The notes under the pieces are model-generated. The model was not told where the DNA came from and searched no databases. It was given only the letters and a program-made list of their open reading frames with translations. The position numbers and the translations under genes are program-made. Shown piece by piece: positions 1 through 6,500 of a DNA stretch of 7,292 nucleotides; within the stretch, counting starts at the first letter, position 1; every line of letters begins with the position of its first letter. The stretch is from assembly GCA_031284065.1 (NCBI GenBank), contig JAITAP010000090.1, positions 1-7,292 on the forward strand, in the 5' to 3' direction. Source of the DNA: Prevotellaceae bacterium (GTDB lineage Bacteria; Bacteroidota; Bacteroidia; Bacteroidales; UBA932).

Positions 1-924
1 CCTGACTACAAGCTGTACTTTGCGCCGAATGTGGCGCGGCGGTTGGGAAAAATCCTAAAGCGCGCCATGCTCACCGCGCGGCAGGTACGGGAGGCAACAG
101 GCATTGCCAACCCCGACGCTATTATCACGGGAACAGGCTTGGGGTGTATCGAAGAATCCGGCTTTTTTTTGGATGCCTTGACGTACAAAGGGGAGGAGTT
201 TCTTCAACCCACCCACTTTATGCAGTCCACGCACAACACCATCAGCTCGCTCATCGCCATAGATGCGGGATGCCGAGGGTATAACTCGACCTATGCCCAC
301 AAGGGCGTGTCGTTTGAGTGTGCGCTTGCCGACGCTTTTGTGCAGCTGGAAGGCAACCGGATACAGACCGCGCTGGTGGGAGCGCACGACGAAATGACGC
401 CAAGCTACTTTATTCTGCTAAAGCGCATAGGGTATTTAGGCCATGCGGTGAACGGGTTTAGCGGCGAAACCTCCGTGAGCATGATGCTCGGCACAGCGCC
501 AACATCACCGCCCCTTTGCCGCTTGCGCGGCGTAGCCATGCAGTACTGCCCGAACGAAAAAGAGCTGCAGCTGCTACTCCGGCAGCTTCTGCAACAAGCG
601 CAGTGCCGTATGGAGCAAATTGATGCCGTAATGACCGGCGTAAACGGATTACCCTCAAACGACAAGATATACGCAGAGGTTTGCCCTGCATTATTTCCCG
701 GCAAGCGGCTGCTTGGCTACAAGCATATATTTGGAGAGTCGTACACTGCGCCCGGGTTAGGCGTGTACGCTTCGTCCGTTTTTCTCCATCAGCAGCGTAT
801 TCCGGCTCGCTTTTTTATTGATTCGGAGGGCAAGGAGCAGCACGGCGTAAAGCATATTTTGTTTTACAACCAGTTCGAAAATAAAAATCATTCGCTTACG
901 CTTTTATCATCATGTGGAAAATAG
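1..924 (+). CDS. Ketosynthase-fold protein, chain-length-factor-like (5' end cut by window)
   Basis: The reading frame is open from the first base, so the N-terminus lies outside the window; the first in-frame start-like codon (GTG, 31) is probably internal. The protein resembles the Bacteroidota branch of beta-ketoacyl-synthase N-terminal-like proteins (PF13723 type) found in aryl polyene/flexirubin clusters. Supporting motifs are DAIITGTGLGC (bases 115-147), QSTHNTISS (223-249), GYNSTY (277-294) and SFECALADAF. Fitting it by eye to canonical KS enzymes puts Ala (295-297) at the nucleophilic Cys, Gly (637-639) at the first His (GVNGLPSND against HGTSTPLND) and Glu (736-738) at the second His (KHIFGES against KSxxGHxx). 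This suggests a non-condensing partner subunit, such as a chain-length factor, rather than an active synthase. Its active partner and the acyl carrier protein are not in the window. The 3' end overlaps the next gene by 13 bp. Family call fairly sure; exact role inferred. Confidence 0.85.
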   Translation, partial: PDYKLYFAPNVARRLGKILKRAMLTARQVREATGIANPDAIITGTGLGCIEESGFFLDALTYKGEEFLQPTHFMQSTHNTISSLIAIDAGCRGYNSTYAHKGVSFECALADAFVQLEGNRIQTALVGAHDEMTPSYFILLKRIGYLGHAVNGFSGETSVSMMLGTAPTSPPLCRLRGVAMQYCPNEKELQLLLRQLLQQAQCRMEQIDAVMTGVNGLPSNDKIYAEVCPALFPGKRLLGYKHIFGESYTAPGLGVYASSVFLHQQRIPARFFIDSEGKEQHGVKHILFYNQFENKNHSLTLLSSCGK

Positions 925-1265
925 CTTTGCTGACAACGATACAATGCCTGTTTTTTGCCGCCGGACAGGTATTTTTGAAAATAGCCATGAGCCATATAGG
1001 CAAATTCGGCTTTACGGTAACATTCTTTCGCGGGCTGCTATCCAACTGGAGCCTGCTTGCCTCAGGGCTGTGTATGCTTACGGGCACGGCGCTGTGGCTA
1101 TATATTATAAAAAATTTCGAGCTTTCGGTCGTTTACCCGCTGACGAGTATCTGCTATCTTTTTGGAATGTTTGCGGCAATTTTTATTTTTCACGAAGCCG
1201 TGCCGGCCATTCGCTGGGTCGGATTTGTCCTGATAATGGCAGGCGTGATTTTAATGGCAAAATAA
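912..1265 (+). CDS. Small SMR/EamA-type membrane protein, four helices
   Basis: The 117-residue protein is almost entirely hydrophobic, with four predicted membrane segments at about residues 3-22, 32-58, 62-94 and 98-116. It looks like one EamA half or an SMR protein. The third and fourth helices carry the recognisable pattern: ALWLYIIKNFELSVVYPL (aromatic, then Tyr-Pro-Leu), a Glu after FIFH, and WVGFVLIMAGVIL at the end. Relatives such as ArnE/ArnF flip lipid-linked sugars, while other SMR proteins export small cations; the sequence alone does not decide which applies. Proteins of this size function as dimers in the family. The ATG overlaps the end of the KS-like gene by 13 bp, implying coupled translation, and the stop is 4 bp before the LolA-like gene. 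A competing frame at 914-1273 has no membrane pattern and was rejected. In context it could flip a polyprenyl-linked group for the polyene lipid (inference). Confidence 0.82.
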   Translation: MWKIALLTTIQCLFFAAGQVFLKIAMSHIGKFGFTVTFFRGLLSNWSLLASGLCMLTGTALWLYIIKNFELSVVYPLTSICYLFGMFAAIFIFHEAVPAIRWVGFVLIMAGVILMAK

Positions 1266-1269
1266 ATTT

Positions 1270-1938
1270 ATGAAATTCGCTAATCACTATACGCAAATGA
1301 AACGTTTTTTCCTGCTTCCGGCAGCTTGCATGAGCTTCTGTATGGGGGTAAATGCGCAGGATGTTGCGCCGGCCACCGGCGAGCAACAGCAGGCAATGCT
1401 GAAAAATATAGCCGCACTGTCGGGCAAAATGAAGAGCCTGACCTGCGATTTTGAGCAAGTAAAAGAGATAGCCATGCTTAGCGAAAAGATGGCGTCGAAA
1501 GGTAAGATGTACTACCGGCACGATAACAGGGTGCGCTGGGAGTACGTTTCGCCGTACGCCTATACGCTCATTATGAACAACCATAAAATTTTGCTACAGT
1601 CGGGAGGCAACAAAAACGTGATTGACGGAAAATCGAGCCAGCTCTTTCAGGGAATCATCAGCATAATGACAAGCAGCATTAACGGCGCCGGGCTGACCGA
1701 CAGCAAAAATTTTAAAGCCGACCTGTACTGGGGCGAAAAGCGCCGAGAGGTTGTTCTTACCCCACTCCAAAAAGAAGTGAAGCAAACGTTCTCGCATATC
1801 AAGTTGACAATCAGCATAAAAGACTACTCCGTTGACAAGGTGGAAATGAAAGAGCCGGGCGGAGATGTAACAATTATTCAGCTGCTAAACAAACGATTCA
1901 ATGAAGAAATTGCAGATAGTAAGTTCAGCATTGATTAG
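1270..1938 (+). CDS. LolA-like periplasmic lipoprotein/lipid carrier
   Basis: This 222-residue protein is of the LolA type: a soluble periplasmic shuttle with an open beta-barrel that carries acylated cargo from the inner to the outer membrane. Seen in the sequence: a signal peptide from MKR (residues 10-12), a hydrophobic stretch, and a Val-Asn-Ala cleavage site after about residue 29. LolA hallmarks follow: CDFEQVKE (59-66), a Gly-Lys-Met-Tyr-Tyr strand near 78-82, and RVRWEYVSP (87-95) with the family's Arg/Trp/Pro pattern. The mature length of about 193 residues is usual for LolA. The start at 1270 gives a 9-residue extension before MKR; the ATG at 1297 would give a more standard signal peptide, so either start is possible. 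As a cluster-borne paralogue, it may carry the polyene lipid made by this operon rather than general lipoproteins (inference). Its 3' end overlaps the lipoprotein gene by 38 bp. Confidence 0.88.
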   Translation: MKFANHYTQMKRFFLLPAACMSFCMGVNAQDVAPATGEQQQAMLKNIAALSGKMKSLTCDFEQVKEIAMLSEKMASKGKMYYRHDNRVRWEYVSPYAYTLIMNNHKILLQSGGNKNVIDGKSSQLFQGIISIMTSSINGAGLTDSKNFKADLYWGEKRREVVLTPLQKEVKQTFSHIKLTISIKDYSVDKVEMKEPGGDVTIIQLLNKRFNEEIADSKFSID

Positions 1939-2374
1939 CGTGTGGGCGCTGCTGTTTGCCTCGTGTGCCTCCTTCCGCAATGCTCCGGCAGAAGCGCCGA
2001 CGAGTAGCCTGATATTTAGCACAGAAAAAACGTCGCAGTACCATGTGCAGATAACGACAAACCGGAGAACAGTAACGGGCGTAATGATTCTCAAGCACAT
2101 GGACGGGGAGTGGCGCGGAAGCCTGATGAATGAATTTGGCGTTAAAGCATTTGACTTTGCCGCCTCAAAAAAAAGATGCACGTTGAGCAATACCGCTGCA
2201 ATGCTCAACAAGTGGTACATTCGCAAAACGATTGAAGGCGATTTCTACTTTCTGCTCTGGGGGGCAACGCAGCATAAACGAGGAAAAAGTTTGCAGCGCT
2301 TGCCTGAGGGAGCGCTTCTGCTGAAAAATGAAAAGCGAAACATGACATATTTATTTCAACCCATTGGCTTATAG
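1901..2374 (+). CDS. Small outer-membrane lipoprotein, possibly LolB-like
   Basis: The 157-residue product has a lipoprotein signal peptide: MKKLQ, a hydrophobic core, then Phe-Ala-Ser-Cys with the lipidated Cys at residue 22. No acidic surface-export tag follows the Cys, so I expect it to face the periplasm. The mature part has beta-strand-rich sequence (YHVQITTNRRTVTG; GVMILKH; WRGSLMNEFGVKAFDF). The strand pattern and the NEFG segment resemble LolB or DUF3261-type proteins of similar clusters, but I cannot confirm the family by eye. Lying directly after a LolA-like gene, it is a plausible outer-membrane acceptor for whatever that carrier delivers (inference). The start overlaps the upstream gene by 38 bp; it is credible because the lysine-rich start of the signal peptide is encoded inside the overlap, and later starts would lose it. 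A run of eight A (2167-2174) lies within the gene. Confidence 0.78.
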   Translation: MKKLQIVSSALISVWALLFASCASFRNAPAEAPTSSLIFSTEKTSQYHVQITTNRRTVTGVMILKHMDGEWRGSLMNEFGVKAFDFAASKKRCTLSNTAAMLNKWYIRKTIEGDFYFLLWGATQHKRGKSLQRLPEGALLLKNEKRNMTYLFQPIGL

Positions 2375-2440
2375 CGTTGTCCAAGAGGTGAGCATGGCGT
2401 ACGGGTTACATACGGCAGGCTAAAAAACAATTACATCCGC
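2375..2440 (+). other. Only intergenic gap, with a nine-codon mini-ORF
   Basis: This 66-bp gap is the only one longer than 4 bp in the window. It holds an ATG at 2394 followed by eight more codons (MAYGLHTAG) and TAA at 2421-2423. A GAGG (2385-2388) sits five bases ahead of that ATG, a better Shine-Dalgarno match than those seen at most full genes here. The rest is A-rich (a run of six A at 2423-2428) just before the dehydratase start, which suits Bacteroidota translation initiation. I see no clear -33/-7 Bacteroidota promoter and no hairpin plus T-run terminator. Whether the mini-ORF is translated is unknown. Confidence 0.3.
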
Positions 2441-2812
2441 ATGAAATTAGCAGATGATTTTTACAAGGTAGTGCAGGAAACCGGCGGCGATACGGAGTTT
2501 GAGTATCTGATTTCGCTCAACAAAGAGCACTTTATTTACCGCGCCCACTTTCCGGGCAACCCCATTACGCCGGGCGTTTGCATCGTTCAGCTCTGCAAGG
2601 AGCTGATGGAGCGCAGGGTGAAAAAGACGCTTTTTTTGAACAAAATAGCGAACGTAAAGTTTTTGTCCGTAATAAACCCAACGATTTATGGGGATATTCG
2701 GGTGGCGTTTTCTAAAATTATCCCTGCCGAAAACGGATACCGGTTTTCGGTTGTGGTGTACAGCGGCGCGACGCAATTCGCCAAGCTGAGCTTAGCAACA
2801 GCCGTACAATGA
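2441..2812 (+). CDS. FabZ-like hotdog 3-hydroxyacyl-ACP dehydratase homologue
   Basis: The 123-residue protein is a single hotdog domain of the FabZ/FabA type, which removes water from 3-hydroxyacyl-ACP to give trans-2-enoyl-ACP; repeated use of that step would give the conjugated double bonds of a polyene. The signature HFPGNPITPGVCIVQ spans residues 36-50, with the catalytic His at 36. In standard FabZ a Glu (Asp in FabA) lies 14 residues after this His; here that position is Gln50. The next acidic residue is Glu54, one helical turn on. My recollection is that cluster-type Bacteroidota relatives often share this Gln, so it may be a subfamily trait. The protein may act as one subunit of a heteromeric dehydratase or have lower activity (inference). 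Length is slightly under the usual 140-150 residues. The start follows an A-rich leader without a Shine-Dalgarno site. Its stop overlaps the next start as ATGA (2809-2812). Confidence 0.87.
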   Translation: MKLADDFYKVVQETGGDTEFEYLISLNKEHFIYRAHFPGNPITPGVCIVQLCKELMERRVKKTLFLNKIANVKFLSVINPTIYGDIRVAFSKIIPAENGYRFSVVVYSGATQFAKLSLATAVQ

Positions 2813-3570
2813 CGCCGCTTCTCGAAAACGAAATGAAAAGGCTGGGGATGTGCGTAATTATCCCCACCTACAACAACGGGCAGTTTTTGGCAAAGGCGCT
2901 CGATGACGTTTTGCGCTACACCTCGTCGGTGGTTGTGGTCAACGACGGCTCTACCGACCATACCGGCGACGTTCTGGAGCGCTACAGGGCGCGGGTAGAG
3001 GTGATTTCGTACCCGCAAAACAGGGGCAAGGGCTACGCGCTTGGGCAGGGCTTCGACAGGGCAGAGATGTTGGGATACGCGTATGCCGTCAGCATGGACT
3101 CCGACGGGCAGCACTTTGCCGACGATTTGCCGCTGTTTGTGGCGGCGGCAAAGGCGCATCCGGGCGCTATGGTCATCGGCAGCCGTGCGCTTAGCCAAAA
3201 GAACATGCCGCAAAAAAATATCTTTGCCAACAAATTTTCAAATTTTTGGTTCACCGTGCAAACGGGGGTACGGTTGCCCGATACGCAAACCGGATTCAGG
3301 CTCTACCCGCTTGCCCGCATGAAAGGCATGAGGGCGTTTACCTCGCGCTACGAGGCCGAGCTGGAGCTGCTGGTTCGCCTCGCGTGGCGAAATGTAGCGC
3401 AAATTCCCGTGCCGATACAGGCGCACTACCCGCCCGCCGGAGAGCGGGTAAGCCATTTTAGACCCGGTATCGACTTTTTACGCATCAGCGTGTTGAATAC
3501 GTTTTTTGTTTTTCAGGCTATTGTTTACGGTTATCCGTCGAGGCTAATCCGCTCACTACTTAAAATATGA
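2809..3570 (+). CDS. Family 2 glycosyltransferase
   Basis: This 253-residue GT-A fold enzyme belongs to the GT2 group related to dolichol/polyprenyl-phosphate sugar transferases. Motifs in order: VIIPTYNNG (16-24) at the nucleotide-binding start, VVNDGSTD (43-50), NRGKGYAL (71-78), the metal-binding Asp-Ser-Asp of MDSDGQH (96-102), IGSR (123-126), DTQTGFRLYP (158-167), YEAELELL (181-188) and ERVSHF near residue 212. There is no obvious N-terminal membrane helix; a hydrophobic stretch near the C-terminus (about 225-240) may associate with the membrane. The donor and acceptor cannot be told from sequence. A GT2 of this kind is common in aryl polyene and flexirubin-type clusters. It could glycosylate the polyene lipid, or load a sugar on polyprenyl phosphate for the SMR-like protein to flip (inference). 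Start and stop both overlap neighbours as ATGA, so translation is likely coupled. In-frame ATGs at codons 9 and 14 are possible alternative starts. Confidence 0.9.
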   Translation: MTPLLENEMKRLGMCVIIPTYNNGQFLAKALDDVLRYTSSVVVVNDGSTDHTGDVLERYRARVEVISYPQNRGKGYALGQGFDRAEMLGYAYAVSMDSDGQHFADDLPLFVAAAKAHPGAMVIGSRALSQKNMPQKNIFANKFSNFWFTVQTGVRLPDTQTGFRLYPLARMKGMRAFTSRYEAELELLVRLAWRNVAQIPVPIQAHYPPAGERVSHFRPGIDFLRISVLNTFFVFQAIVYGYPSRLIRSLLKI

Positions 3571-6500
3571 CTCGATTCTTTATTGCCATATACGACTACT
3601 TTTGTTCCCGCCGAAAATTGTTGTTCGGGTTGTTAGCTGTGCTAATAGCCGGAATGATTTTCTCCGTATTGCGCATAAAGTACAGGGAGGATGTTGCCGA
3701 TTTTTTACCGAACAACAAGGCCAACGAGCGTATTAATACCGTTTACCGGCAAATTGGCGGCTCCGGTAAAATATTGGTTAACTTTTCGATGAAAGATTCT
3801 ACCCAGCGCAACACGGAACGCCTCATAGAAGCAATCGACCGCTTTGCGCTGTTGCTACAGGAGCGCGACAGCCTGCATACTATCTCCGATGTTGTTGCGC
3901 AGGTGGACGAAAGCCGTATGCTGGAGGTGATGGAGTTTATTCGGCAAAATGTCCCCTACTTTCTTACCGAAGCCGACTACAACCGCATGGATACGCTGCT
4001 CTCGGAAGATTTTATATCATCTCAAGTAAGGGAAAACAAGCGGCTTTTGATGCTCCCAACGGGAAGCACAATAAGGCAGAGCATTGCGGCAGACCCGCTC
4101 CACCTCTTTTCGCCATTGCTGCTGAAGCTGAAAGATTTTCAGGCGGGCGACCGCGAAGAGCTGGTAGATGGCTACCTTTTCTCCGACAACGGGCGCAAAG
4201 GCATGGTAGTTCTAACGTCGCCCTACGGCTCCAGCGAAACCGAAGGCAACACCGAGCTCCTGCGCATGGTAAGCGAAATCATGCTGCGCGTAGGGGCAGA
4301 CTTCCCCGACGTAAAAATCACCTGCCTCGGCGCGCCGACAATTGCCGTAACCAACGCCAGCCAGATAAAAAAAGACGGCGCGTTGGCAATTTTGCTGGCG
4401 GTAGCGCTGATACTCATCCTGCTGATTTACTTTTTCCGCAGCGGGCGCAATATTATTTTCATTTTTGCCTCAATCTTGTTCGGGTGGCTATTTGCCCTGT
4501 CGCTGCTGTCCGTCTTCAAGGATAGCATTTCCACCATTGCCGTAGGCGTAAGCTCCGTATTTATCGGCATTGCCGTCAACTACCCGCTTCACCTTGTCGA
4601 TCACCTCAAGCGGCAGCGCGACACACGGCAGGCGCTCAAGGAAATTATCCCGCCCCTGCTGATTGGGAACATAACCACTGTGGGCGCCTTTCTCAGCTTG
4701 GTATTTCTTGGCTCCGACGCCATGCGCGATTTGGGGCTATTCGGCTCGCTGCTGCTGGCGGGCACAATCCTGTTTGTGCTCATTTGCCTGCCGCACATTG
4801 TAAAGCCCGACGCGGCAAGCATCCGCCCAAAGCATTTGCCCTTTGAGCGGTTAGCCTCTTTCGCGCCCGAAACAAAAAAATGGATTGTGCTGACCGTACT
4901 GCTTTTGACCGTCCCGCTTCTCTACCTGAGCCGCTTCACAACCTTTGAGGCAGACATGAACAAAATCAACTACATGACCGAGCAACAGCGAGAGGATATG
5001 CGCGACATGCTGCAATCGGTGGAAAAAGAAGACCGGGAGGTTATCTACTTTGTGGCCGAAGGGAAGCAGCTGAATGATGCGCTGGCTGTTCACGAAGAGA
5101 ATGTAGCGTTGCTGGACACGCTCCGCCAAAAAGGGCTGGTTGAAAGCGTTGCCGGCGTTGGCGTTTTTCTTGCCTCCAAAGAGGAGCAGCAAGCCCGCAT
5201 TGAGCGCTGGAACAACTTTTGGGGTGAGCGACGGGAAGCGGTGATACGGCAGGTAGAGCAAGCCGGCAACCGGGAGGGGTTCAGGCAAGGCTCTTTTGCG
5301 CCGTTTTCTCAGCTGCTTCACGCCAGCTTCACGCCGCAGGGCGACGATTACTTTACGCCCATCACCTCGCTGCTTGCCGACAGCTACTTGGTAAAAGGCG
5401 AAGGCTATGGCATGGTGGTAAGTTTTCTGTATTGCGTCAAGGAAAAATCCGCCGAGCTGGTAAGCGCAGTAAATCAGGCGGCCGTCGGCGCGTTTGCGTT
5501 CGACGCCCGCAGCGTCGGTCAGCAGGTAGTGGATTCGCTTTTCGACGACTTTAACTACGTGCTCTACGTGTGCGGGTTTATCGTACTTGCTTTTCTCACG
5601 CTTTCTTTTGGGCGATTTGAGCTGAGCTTTCTGGCGTTCCTGCCGCTTGCGGTGAGCTGGGTGTGGATTTTGGGGCTCATGCAGCTGGGCGACATGCGCT
5701 TCAACATTGTCAACATTATTCTCGCCACGTTCATCTTTGGGCAGGGCGACGACTACACTATTTTCATAACCGAAGGGCTGGTGTATGAATACGCCTACCG
5801 GCGCAAGGCGCTGAAATCCTATAAAAACGACATTATCCTCTCGGCGCTTATCATGTTTGCCGGCATCGGCACGCTGATTTTTGCCAAGCATCCCGCCATG
5901 CGCTCGCTGGCGGAGGTTACAATTGTGGGCATGTTTTCGGTAGTGGCGATGGCATACCTTATCCCGCCGCTCATATTCCGGTGGCTGACCCGAACAAAAA
6001 GCGGCTTCCGCGAAATACCTTTAACGATTAAGCAGGTCGTGATATCTGTATATATTGGCGCCGGTTTTTTGGCTGGCTGCCTGATTATCACAGTAACCGG
6101 TTTTGCGCTTTTTTGCCTCACCAAGGGGAACGAAAAGCGTAAGCTGCGCTACCACTCCCTGCTACACCGGACTGCGGGCTTTGTCATAAAGCGCATACCC
6201 GGCGTAAAGTTTACCTGCCAAAATCTGTCCGGCGAAACGTTTGAGAAGCCTGCGGTCATCATTAGCAACCACCAATCGCACTTAGACCTGATGTGCCTGA
6301 TGATGCTAACGCCCCGCCTGATTATCCTGACCAACGACTGGGTATGGAGCAGCCCATTTTTCGGACGGCTCATCAGGTACGCCGATTTTTACCCCGTTAC
6401 CAATGGATTAGAGCACAGCGTAGAGCCGCTTTCCGGTCTGGTGCGGCGCGGCTACTCCGTTGTCGTATTCCCCGAAGGCACGCGCTCGGAGGATTGCTCC

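Noticed and set aside
31..33. GTG at 31 as the true start of the first gene
   Set aside because: The frame stays open to base 1 and the ten upstream codons (PDYKLYFAPN) look like part of the family's N-terminal region, so the gene more likely begins outside the window.
914..1273. Alternative plus-strand frame of 119 codons over the SMR-like gene
   Set aside because: The frame beginning at 912 gives four clean hydrophobic helices with EamA/SMR motifs, while this frame gives no membrane pattern or known motif.
2375..2440. Internal promoter or terminator in the gap
   Set aside because: No TAnnTTTG-like -7 element paired with a TTG -33 element was found, and the only inverted repeat (CGTA/TACG around 2398-2414) has four pairs and no following T-run.
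2686..3213. Minus-strand frame of 175 codons across the dehydratase/GT2 junction
   Set aside because: It spans two well-supported plus-strand genes with intact motifs and has no domain of its own.
4851..5891. Long open frame on the minus strand (346 codons)
   Set aside because: It lies wholly inside the exporter gene, whose frame shows clear membrane helices and RND motifs. The antisense product is rich in His, Arg, Gln and Lys with no recognisable domain, as expected for a mirror of hydrophobic codons.
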